Shown piece by piece: positions 8,954-15,377 of a stretch of DNA of 64,000 bases. Both the position numbers and the translations under genes were made by a program. Source of the stretch: Nevskia sp964451925 (lineage in GTDB: Bacteria > Pseudomonadota > Gammaproteobacteria > Nevskiales > Nevskiaceae); assembly GCA_964451925.1 (NCBI GenBank), contig CAYVKA010000004.1, forward strand, positions 1 through 64,000, read 5' to 3'. Position 1 is the stretch's first letter. Each line of letters starts with the position of its first letter. Under the pieces are notes generated by a model, which saw only the letters and a program-made list of their open reading frames with translations, was not told the origin of the DNA and made no database searches.

Positions 8954-10402
8954 ATGAAAAAGAAGATCTTCGTCCTCGACACCAACGTGCTGATGCACGA
9001 TCCCAGCGCCCTGTTCCGCTTCGAGGAACACGACCTGTTCATCCCCATGGTGGTGCTGGAGGAGCTGGACGCCGCCAAGAAGGGCACCAGCGAAGTGTCG
9101 CGCAACGCGCGCCAGGTGAGCCGCTTCCTCGACGAGATGATGCGCGACAAGGATCACGCGCAGATCGAGAAGGGTCTGGCCCTGCCTTCGCCGCAGGCCG
9201 GCAAAGCCAATGGCAACGGCAACGGCAATGGCAACGGCAACGGCGGCGCCCATAGCGCTCCGGCCAGCGGCCGCCTGTTCTTCCAGACCAAGCCGCCGGT
9301 GGCCTCTCTGCCGGACGTGCTTCCGGGCAACAAGCCGGACAACAGCATCCTGCTGACGGCGTTGAGCCTGCGCAGCGAGCACCCGGCGCGGCCGATCACT
9401 CTGGTGTCGAAGGACATCAACCTGCGCATCAAGGCCGCCATCGTCGGCGTGCATACCGAGGACTACCAGAACGACCAGGTGCTGGAAGACCTGGACCTGC
9501 TGTACACCGGCTATGCCCAGCTGCCCGGCGATTTCTGGCAGACCCACGGCGAGAAGATGCAGTCCTGGCAGGACGACCGCGGCCGCGCCTGCTACCGCGT
9601 CACCGGGCCCAAGGTCAAGGACTGGCACGTCAACCAGTTCCTGTACCTGCCGGACGAGGCCGAGCGCGGCCTGGAAATGACGGTGCAAGCGCAGGACGAG
9701 AAAAACGCCACGCTGCACGTGATCCGCGACTACCGCCAGGGCAAGACCCCGGTGTGGGGCATCCACGCCAAAAACCGCGAGCAGAACTTCGCCCTCAACC
9801 TGCTGCTCGATCCGGAAGTCGATTTCGTCACCCTGCTCGGCGCCGCCGGCACCGGCAAGACCCTGCTGGCCCTGGCCGCCGGCCTGGCGCAGACCCTGGA
9901 CGAGCCGCGCTACCGCGAGATCATCATGACCCGCGTCACCGTGCCGCTGGGCGAGGATATCGGCTTCCTGCCGGGCACCGAGGAAGAGAAGATGACACCC
10001 TGGATGGGGGCGCTGATGGACAACCTGGAAGTGCTGACCCAGACCAGCAACGCCGGCGACTGGGAGCGCGCCGCCACCAACGACCTGCTGTCCAAACGCA
10101 TCAAGATCCGCAGCCTCAACTTCATGCGCGGCCGCACCTTCCTCAACCGTTACATCATCATCGACGAGGCGCAGAACCTCACCGCCAAGCAGATGAAGAC
10201 GCTGATCACGCGCTGCGGCCCGGGCAGCAAGATGGTGTGCCTGGGCAACCTGGCGCAGATCGACACGCCCTACCTGTCGGAGACCACCTCGGGCCTGACT
10301 TACGTGGTGGACCGCTTCCGCGGCTGGCCGCACGGCGGCCATGTCACACTGGCGCGCGGCGAGCGTTCGCGCCTGGCGGCCTACGCCTCGGACATACTCT
10401 AG
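8954..10402 (+). CDS. PIN domain–PhoH family ATPase
   Basis: The 482-residue protein joins an N-terminal PIN ribonuclease domain (F-V-L-D-T-N-V-L-M-H-D at residues 5-15, with further acidic residues) to a C-terminal PhoH P-loop ATPase (Walker A G-A-A-G-T-G-K-T at residues 296-303, Walker B I-I-I-D-E-A-Q near 402). Such PhoH2-type fusions are toxin-like RNases/helicases or RNA-processing factors. The linker contains an N-G repeat built from a GGCAAC-type hexanucleotide array (9209-9244). ATG 8954 begins the PIN domain exactly. It is the third gene of a plus-strand run after bcp. Confidence 0.92.
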   Translation: MKKKIFVLDTNVLMHDPSALFRFEEHDLFIPMVVLEELDAAKKGTSEVSRNARQVSRFLDEMMRDKDHAQIEKGLALPSPQAGKANGNGNGNGNGNGGAHSAPASGRLFFQTKPPVASLPDVLPGNKPDNSILLTALSLRSEHPARPITLVSKDINLRIKAAIVGVHTEDYQNDQVLEDLDLLYTGYAQLPGDFWQTHGEKMQSWQDDRGRACYRVTGPKVKDWHVNQFLYLPDEAERGLEMTVQAQDEKNATLHVIRDYRQGKTPVWGIHAKNREQNFALNLLLDPEVDFVTLLGAAGTGKTLLALAAGLAQTLDEPRYREIIMTRVTVPLGEDIGFLPGTEEEKMTPWMGALMDNLEVLTQTSNAGDWERAATNDLLSKRIKIRSLNFMRGRTFLNRYIIIDEAQNLTAKQMKTLITRCGPGSKMVCLGNLAQIDTPYLSETTSGLTYVVDRFRGWPHGGHVTLARGERSRLAAYASDIL

Positions 10403-10505
10403 AAACATCCATGCACAAGAAACCGGCACCACGCGTCCGGACGGATCAAACAAGCAGGGCGGCGCTTCGGACCCGGCCTGCATCAAACGTTGGGGGTTGA
10501 AGCAT

Positions 10506-10838
10506 ATGCTGCGCTTTCTGGCACGAGGGGTGAAGGATGGCGCCCTGGGGCTGGCGCTGAAGGCCTACGTCAACGACAAGCTCGGCGCCTACGGCGAGAT
10601 CACCGACTGCACGGTGGACACGGACTCCAACCGGCTCACCGCCAAGGCCATCCTCAAGGGCGAGCGCGATTCGGTCACCGCCACCATCGAGCGTTACGAA
10701 ATCGAGAAGGAAGGCGAGGAGTATTACATCGTGCTGAAGAAGTTCTCCAGCTCGCGCGCCTGGTTGACGCTGCTGCTGAACAAGCTGCTGGCCGACAAGC
10801 GCTACAAGCTGCCAGGCGCCGTCAGCAAGCTGTTGTAG
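10506..10838 (+). CDS. conserved hypothetical protein
   Basis: The 110-residue protein begins M-L-R-F-L-A-R-G at ATG 10506, preceded by a GGGGG stretch. It has no signal peptide or membrane segment. The predicted alternation of strands in the middle (T-D-C-T-V-D-T-D, A-K-A-I-L-K-G-E-R-D) with an amphipathic C-terminal helix suggests a small alpha+beta fold. Codon use agrees with the neighbours, so it is a real gene. I do not recognise its function. Confidence 0.75.
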   Translation: MLRFLARGVKDGALGLALKAYVNDKLGAYGEITDCTVDTDSNRLTAKAILKGERDSVTATIERYEIEKEGEEYYIVLKKFSSSRAWLTLLLNKLLADKRYKLPGAVSKLL

Positions 10839-10840
10839 CG

Positions 10841-10930
10841 GTCGGGAATCGGGAATGGAGAATGGGGAATCGCAAAAGACGCTGCCACGTTTTGCCTGAC
10901 GATTCCCCATTCCCCATTCCCGATTCCCGG
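10841..10930. repeat. large inverted repeat of GGGAATCGGG type
   Basis: The arms 10841-10872 and 10900-10930 are near-perfect inverted copies built from alternating GGGAAT and GGGG units, with an inner GCAAAA/TTTTGC pair. The hairpin lies between the hypothetical gene and the TSUP permease. Repeats of this composition are common between genes in Xanthomonadaceae-like genomes (recalled, not searched). It could act as a terminator or mRNA stabiliser. Confidence 0.8.
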
Positions 10931-10944
10931 CCGTCCGGCCCGCC

Positions 10945-11709
10945 ATGACGGCCACCCTCGCCGCGCTCTGCGGCCTGGCCTTCCTGGCCGGCTTCGTCGA
11001 CGCGGTGGTCGGCGGCGGCGGCCTGATCCAGATTCCCGCGCTGTTCGTGCTGATGCCGCAGCTGCCGCCCGCGCTGCTGTTCGGCACCAACAAGTTCGCC
11101 GCGGTGTGGGGCACCCTCAGCGCGGCCTTGCAATATGCGCGGCGCGTGCCCTTGGTGTGGGGGGCGGTGCTGCCGGCCTGCGCCGCGGCGCTGCTGTTCT
11201 CCTTCCTCGGCGCGCACACGGTGAGCCTGCTCAATCCGGCGCTGCTCAAGCCTTTGATCCTGGCGCTGTTGCTGGCCGTGCTCGGCTATACCCTTTGGCG
11301 CAAGGATTTCGGCGCGCTGCACGCGCCACACCTGGAGCCGGCACAGCAGCGCTGGCTGGGGCTGGCCACCGGCGCGGTGATCGGCTTCTACGACGGCTTC
11401 TTCGGCCCGGGCACCGGCAGCTTCCTGATTTTCGCTTTTGTCGGTCTGTTCGGCTTCAGCTTCCTGGCCGCCTCGGCTGCGGCCAAGGTGGTCAACGTCG
11501 TCACCAACTTCGCCGCGCTGGCCTATTTCATCGGCCACGGCGACGTACTCTATGCCACCGCACTGCCCATGGCCGCGTCCAATGTCGCCGGCTCGCTGGC
11601 CGGCTCGCGGCTGGCGCTGCGCCGCGGCAGCAGCTTCGTGCGGCTGCTGTTCATCGTCGTGGTGGGAGCGCTGATCCTGCGTTTCGCCTACGACATTTTT
11701 AGGCCGTGA
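10945..11709 (+). CDS. TSUP (TauE/SafE/YfcA) family membrane permease
   Basis: The 254-residue protein is hydrophobic, with about eight membrane segments arranged as two homologous halves. Each half has a Gly-rich signature: G-F-V-D-A-V-V-G-G-G-G near residue 17 and G-F-Y-D-G-F-F-G-P-G-T-G near residue 145. This is the TauE/SafE (TSUP) pattern; members move sulfite, sulfoacetate, thiosulfate or other organic anions. The pattern is nearest to YfcA-type members, whose substrate is usually unknown. ATG 10945 directly follows the inverted repeat. It converges with epmA. Confidence 0.9.
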   Translation: MTATLAALCGLAFLAGFVDAVVGGGGLIQIPALFVLMPQLPPALLFGTNKFAAVWGTLSAALQYARRVPLVWGAVLPACAAALLFSFLGAHTVSLLNPALLKPLILALLLAVLGYTLWRKDFGALHAPHLEPAQQRWLGLATGAVIGFYDGFFGPGTGSFLIFAFVGLFGFSFLAASAAAKVVNVVTNFAALAYFIGHGDVLYATALPMAASNVAGSLAGSRLALRRGSSFVRLLFIVVVGALILRFAYDIFRP

Positions 11710-11808
11710 GGCGGTGAGGCGGGAGGCGCAACAGAAAAACCCCTTGACAGCGCACCACCACCTTTCATGCTTCTCTCGCCTCTCGCCTCTCGCCTCTCGC
11801 CTCTCGCC
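11707..11808. repeat. CTCTCGC tandem repeat with inverted partner
   Basis: Five perfect tandem copies of CTCTCGC occupy 11773-11807. A G/A-rich counterpart (GAGGCGGTGAGGCGGGAGGCG-like, in 11707-11729) faces them, so the transcript can fold back. It lies between the convergent TSUP and epmA genes and may work as a two-way terminator. Confidence 0.75.
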
Positions 11809-11809
11809 A

Positions 11810-12781
11810 TCAGGCCCGCTCGACGTCGAAGGCCAGCACATCGGCCAGCTGCGGCAGGTCCAGCAACAGCATCAGCACGCGGTCCAGGCCGAGGGCCACG
11901 CCGGCGCACGGCGGCATGCCGGCCTCGAGGGCGGCGATCAGGCGGGCATCATAGGGCGGCGCCTCGCGGCCCTGCTCGAGCCGCCGCGCCCGGTCCTGCT
12001 CGAAGCGCCGGCGCTGCTCGGCGGCATCGGTCAGTTCGTGGAAACCATTGGCCAGTTCGATGCCCCTCCAGAACAGCTCGAAACGCTCGGCCACCGGCGG
12101 CTCTCCGGTACGCACCCGCGCCAGGGCCGCCTGGGAGGCCGGGAAATCGTACAGGAAGGCCGGCTGCCCCAAGCCCAGCTGCGGGCCGACCAGGTCCGAC
12201 ATCAGCAGGTCCAGATAAAGGTCACGGTCGGTGCTGGCGGCCAGTTCGGCCGACAGGCTCATACGCGCGGCACAGGCCTGGCGCAACGCCTGCAGACCGG
12301 CATCGAACGGATCCAGTCCGGCGTGGCGCAGGAATGCCTCACGATAAGTGAGCCGCTCCCAGCGCGGCCCGCCGCCCATACCCGCGGCGCGCAGCAGTTC
12401 CTCCACCTCGTCCATCAGGCGCAGGTGATCCCAGCCCGGCCGATACCACTCCAGCATGCTGAACTCGGGATTGTGGTACCGCCCCGCCTCCTCGCGGCGG
12501 AACACACGGGCGATCTGGTACACCGGCCCGCTGCCGGCCGCCAGCAGGCGCTTCATGGCGAACTCCGGGGAGGTCTGCAGCCAGCGTTCGACGCCCGGCG
12601 GGGCACGGGTTGCGAAACTGTCGATATTGGGGTCCACAGTGGCGCCGACCGACAGGATCGGGGTCTCCACTTCGAGCACTCCGCGGGCCTGGAAGTGGCC
12701 GCGGATTGCCCCATAAAGTCGCGCCCGGGCAAGCAAAACTGCCGGTTCGGCGCGGGGTTTCCAGTCCATGTGTCTTTTCAT
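11810..12781 (-). CDS. epmA: elongation factor P--(R)-beta-lysine ligase
   Basis: EpmA (GenX/PoxA) is a shortened class II lysyl-tRNA synthetase that attaches beta-lysine to a conserved Lys of EF-P instead of charging tRNA. The 323-residue protein lacks the tRNA anticodon-binding domain and keeps the class II motifs: V-E-T-P-I-L (motif 1), F-R-R-E-E-A-G-R-Y-H-N-P-E-F-S-M-L-E-W-Y (motif 2), and G-V-A-L-G-L-D-R-V-L-M-L (motif 3). A second in-frame ATG four codons in is also possible. It is divergent from the dksA locus. Partner genes epmB and efp are not in the window. Confidence 0.95.
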   Translation of the reverse strand: MKRHMDWKPRAEPAVLLARARLYGAIRGHFQARGVLEVETPILSVGATVDPNIDSFATRAPPGVERWLQTSPEFAMKRLLAAGSGPVYQIARVFRREEAGRYHNPEFSMLEWYRPGWDHLRLMDEVEELLRAAGMGGGPRWERLTYREAFLRHAGLDPFDAGLQALRQACAARMSLSAELAASTDRDLYLDLLMSDLVGPQLGLGQPAFLYDFPASQAALARVRTGEPPVAERFELFWRGIELANGFHELTDAAEQRRRFEQDRARRLEQGREAPPYDARLIAALEAGMPPCAGVALGLDRVLMLLLDLPQLADVLAFDVERA

Positions 12782-12873
12782 TGACGTTGTGAAAGGCGGG
12801 TGCTATAACGCCCCAACTTTATTGCTTTTGCGATAAACGACACCTTAGCAAGACCCATAATACGGAGACACCG

Positions 12874-13293
12874 GTGACCACCAAGAAGGGCGCTACCAAG
12901 GCCAAGCCGAAGAAGAAGCCTGTTACTGCCAAAGCCGCGAAGAAATCCGTAACCAAGAAGGCAGCCAGCGCGGTCAAAAAGGTCCTGAAGAAAGCCAAGA
13001 GCGCGGTGAAAAAGGTCGCAAAACCCGTCGCCAAGAAGGTCGTCAAGAAAGCCGCGCCGAAGCCGGCCAAGAAAGTGGCCGCGAAGAAGCCGGTTGCCAA
13101 GAAAGTCGTCGCCAAGCCCGTCCAAAAAAAAAAGCCGAAGCGCCTAGCCCCGCGGCCAGCGCCGGCACCCGCCCCCATTCCGGCCCCGCCAGCCCCGGCT
13201 CCGGCCCCGGTGACCACGGCACAGCCCAGCGCCTCAACGGCGGAACCGGCAGCCACATCGGAACCGGTGCAGACCACGATCCCAACGCTATAA
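12874..13293 (+). CDS. lysine/alanine-rich N-terminal part of a DksA-type protein (zero-frame product)
   Basis: The first 87 or so residues are an array of Lys/Ala/Val/Pro (A-K-K-S-V-T-K-K-A-A-type repeats), similar to AlgP or histone-H1-like tails. In this frame the reading continues into a Pro/Ala-rich tail and stops at 13293. Related bacteria carry such an extension fused to DksA (recalled). Here the fusion is broken by frame: after a run of ten A (13124-13133) the −1 frame is open without stops through to the DksA domain ending at 13811. The reading frame at the run is CAA AAA AAA AAG, so the A-AAA-AAG slippery heptamer is in register. Starts at GTG 12874 after a GGAGACACCG site. Confidence 0.7.
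   Translation: MTTKKGATKAKPKKKPVTAKAAKKSVTKKAASAVKKVLKKAKSAVKKVAKPVAKKVVKKAAPKPAKKVAAKKPVAKKVVAKPVQKKKPKRLAPRPAPAPAPIPAPPAPAPAPVTTAQPSASTAEPAATSEPVQTTIPTL
13124..13133 (+). other. A10 slippery tract, possible −1 frameshift or transcriptional slippage site
   Basis: Ten consecutive A form a canonical X-XXY-YYZ heptamer (A-AAA-AAG, the dnaX type) in frame with the lysine-rich gene. A −1 shift, or one extra A in the transcript, joins the lysine-rich N-terminus to the DksA domain through an open linker of about 78 codons. A sequencing error of one A would give the same picture. Confidence 0.55.
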
Positions 13294-13367
13294 GCAGCCC
13301 GGCCAGGAAGGCCGTCGCCCCGCGTCCGGCGCCGGCCAAGCATACGCATGCCGTCAAGCCGGTCGCG

Positions 13368-13811
13368 GTGCGCAAGACCCACGCTTACACCCCGGGCGGC
13401 GCGGAGCTGACCGAGGACGACGTGCGGGCGATGCCGGAATCGGCATACATGAACGACGCACAGCTCGACTTTTTCCGCGGCCTGCTGATGAAGATGCGCA
13501 GCGAAGTGCTGGCGCGCGAACTGGACGTGAAGGAGCGCCTGCACCAGCGGGAGATTTTCGCCGATCCCGCCGACCGCGCCACCGCGGAGGAGGAGCACTG
13601 GCTCGACCTGCGCCTGCGCGAACGCGAGTCCTACCTGTTGCGCAAGATTGATGAATCGCTGCGCCGCATCCGCGACAAGGAATACGGCTATTGCGTCAAG
13701 ACCGGCGAGCCGATCGGCATCCCGCGCCTGCTGGCCCGCCCCACCGCCACCGTCTGCGTCGATGTGAAAGGACAGGACGAAAAGGTGGAGACGCACTTCC
13801 GCGATCGCTGA
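13368..13811 (+). CDS. dksA: DksA/TraR family RNA polymerase-binding factor
   Basis: The domain matches DksA: the Y-M-N-x-A-Q-L-x-F-F start, a coiled-coil tip region with F-A-D-P-A-D-R-A-T, then the globular zinc-finger region G-Y-C-x-x-T-G-E-P-I-G-I-x-R-L-x-A-R-P-T-A. DksA binds the secondary channel of RNA polymerase and works with ppGpp. Only two of the four zinc Cys remain (C-V-K-T and C-V-D-V), as in zinc-independent DksA forms. Starts here could be GTG 13368 or ATG 13432 or 13450, but the frame is open back to 13134 and probably is translated as a fusion with the lysine-rich region upstream. Confidence 0.88.
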   Translation: MRKTHAYTPGGAELTEDDVRAMPESAYMNDAQLDFFRGLLMKMRSEVLARELDVKERLHQREIFADPADRATAEEEHWLDLRLRERESYLLRKIDESLRRIRDKEYGYCVKTGEPIGIPRLLARPTATVCVDVKGQDEKVETHFRDR

Positions 13812-13832
13812 CCGCTCCGGAATCACCCTGCA

Positions 13833-13861
13833 GACCCCGGCTCCGCCGGGGTCTTTGGTTT
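13833..13861 (+). terminator. rho-independent terminator after dksA
   Basis: A perfect 9-bp stem GACCCCGGC/GCCGGGGTC (13833-13841 with 13845-13853, loop TCC) is followed by TTTGGTTTT. It lies 20 bases after the dksA stop. Confidence 0.9.
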
Positions 13862-13937
13862 TAGCGCGACTTTTACGCAGCCATCCGGCGCCACGGGCCC
13901 GCCGGATTCGGCCCCGCGCCTGGAAACGCCGGCATCG

Positions 13938-15047
13938 TCATCGATCCGCCGGAGTCCGCGCCCGCGTTCCGACGAGTACGGCGGCGCCCCTGCAACTAGT
14001 GGACTGTAACGATTGAATCGGTAGTAATCCGACGCGTTGTATCAACATACTTCCATCGGGCTTGGCGTCCTGGTTGTACTGCCGGATATAGCGCATGAGC
14101 TTTCTCTTCAGGTCGGGCACGGAAGTGAAGACGCCGCGCGCGATGACGTCACGCTCAATCTTGGCGAACCAGAGTTCGACTTGGTTGAGCCAGGACGAGT
14201 AGGTGGGGGTGAAGTGCAGATGGACTCTGGGGTGTGCCGCCAGGAATTCTTCCACTCGTTTGGTTTTGTGCGCCGAGAGGTTGTCGGCGATGACGTGGAT
14301 TTCCTTGCCGGCGGGTTGATTGACCACGATGTCAGTCAGGAAGGCGACGAATTCAGCAGAGGTGTGGCGCTCAGCGGTTTTGCCGATCACTTCTCCGGTC
14401 TTGGTATTGAAGGCGGCGTACAGGGACAGCGTGCCATGGCGGAAGTATTCAAACCCGTGGCGCTCGGCACGACCCGGCGACAGCGGCAGCACCGGGTCCT
14501 TGCGGTCGAGCGCCTGAATCGCGGTCTTCTCGTCTACGCAAAACACGACCGCGTGCTGCGGCGGGTTCAGGTACAAACCGATGACGTCCGCCGCCTTGGT
14601 CTCAAAGTCAGGGTCATTGGAGGCAATATAGCCTTCAAGCCGATGCGGCTTGAGGCCATGCTTGGACCAGATTCGCGACACCGTCATATGGGAAAGACCG
14701 CCACCCAGTTCTGCGGCGAGCTTGCGCGAGGACCAGTGCGTGGAGCCGTCCGCAGGCTTGCGCTTGGTGGTCCACGCCAGAACCCGCGCCTCCAGCTGTT
14801 CCGTCAGCTTGTAACGCTCGCGCCCGGCATGGCGCGCGAACAGCCCCGCCAATCGCTCCGCTTCAAAGCGTTTACTCCACCGATTGATGTAGCTGTCGCC
14901 GCAATCCAGCTTTGCGCGAATCTCAGCCCAAGTGCAGCCCTCAGCCAGAAGCAGCATCAGCCGAGCCCGCCGAGCCGAATCAGCTCGACCACTGCGGGCA
15001 TTGGCTTGCTGCTGCAACTCCATGTATTCGCTCTTCGTCAGTTTCAT
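13938..15047 (-). CDS. IS630 family transposase
   Basis: The 369-residue protein has an N-terminal pair of HTH regions for end binding (residues about 20-125) and a DDE catalytic core: Asp in C-V-D-E-K, Asp in V-I-A-D-N-L-S-A-H, and Glu in S-S-W-L-N-Q-V-E-L-W-F. GGAGGCACA precedes ATG 15047. The reading frame has no stop inside the element and runs through the terminal repeat at 13999 into host DNA, stopping at 13938, so the last 20 residues come from the flank. Otherwise it is intact and could be active. Confidence 0.95.
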   Translation of the reverse strand: MKLTKSEYMELQQQANARSGRADSARRARLMLLLAEGCTWAEIRAKLDCGDSYINRWSKRFEAERLAGLFARHAGRERYKLTEQLEARVLAWTTKRKPADGSTHWSSRKLAAELGGGLSHMTVSRIWSKHGLKPHRLEGYIASNDPDFETKAADVIGLYLNPPQHAVVFCVDEKTAIQALDRKDPVLPLSPGRAERHGFEYFRHGTLSLYAAFNTKTGEVIGKTAERHTSAEFVAFLTDIVVNQPAGKEIHVIADNLSAHKTKRVEEFLAAHPRVHLHFTPTYSSWLNQVELWFAKIERDVIARGVFTSVPDLKRKLMRYIRQYNQDAKPDGSMLIQRVGLLPIQSLQSTSCRGAAVLVGTRARTPADR

Positions 15048-15097
15048 TGTGCCTCCATGGACACAATGATACTGTCGTTTTAAGTGTTACAGTCCAC
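13999..15097. mobile_element. IS630 family insertion sequence, 1,099 bp
   Basis: The ends are perfect 12-bp inverted repeats, GTGGACTGTAAC at 13999-14010 and its complement at 15086-15097. They are flanked by a TA duplication (13997-13998 and 15098-15099), the standard target of IS630/Tc1-mariner elements. It carries one transposase gene. The right-hand TA is also the left TA of the neighbouring MITE. Confidence 0.95.
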
Positions 15098-15099
15098 TA

Positions 15100-15211
15100 G
15101 GGCCTGTTAACACTGATTGGGTCGCTGCGACGGCGGCCCCCACCATGTTCGTGGGGGTTGCGCTCAAAATCGCGCCGGCAACGCAGCGATCCAATCAGTG
15201 TTAACAGGCCC
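15100..15211. mobile_element. 112-bp MITE with long terminal inverted repeats
   Basis: The element begins GGGCCTGTTAACACTG and ends with the inverted form. The near-perfect terminal repeats are about 30 bp each and contain one G/A difference. The centre holds a hairpin (CCCCCAC/GTGGGGG). TA flanks both sides (15098-15099, 15212-15213). It has no coding capacity, so it would depend on a transposase elsewhere; the TA target suggests an IS630/Tc1-mariner type helper. Related sequences lie at 61-226 and 2152-2192. Confidence 0.85.
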
Positions 15212-15244
15212 TAAGGACAATTTACCCTCCTTAACGGACAAAGC

Positions 15245-15274
15245 GTCACACCGCGATTATCGATAATCTATAAT
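15245..15274 (+). promoter_or_regulatory. promoter with internal operator palindrome for the RND operon
   Basis: A perfect TATAAT (15269-15274) lies 18 bases after GTCACA (15245-15250). The spacer holds a perfect 14-bp palindrome, GATTATCGATAATC (15255-15268). A repressor bound there would block RNA polymerase. The GntR/FCD regulator closing the operon (21286-21963) is the natural candidate; this link is inference. Confidence 0.6.
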
Positions 15275-15377
15275 GCCGCGCCTTCGGCACCCGATGCGGT
15301 GCCCCTCCCGCCGGACGTCCCCCGCGCCGGCAGCCCGCAGCCAGCAAGCCGCTGCAGGCCCCAAACTGGAGCACAGG

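Noticed and set aside
8867..10486. A 539-codon minus-strand frame opposite the PIN–PhoH gene
   Set aside because: The plus-strand protein has PIN and Walker motifs; the opposite frame has shadow composition and no recognisable feature.
11773..11807. CRISPR-like array in the CTCTCGC repeats
   Set aside because: The units are 7 bp, directly adjacent and without spacers; no cas genes are in the window.
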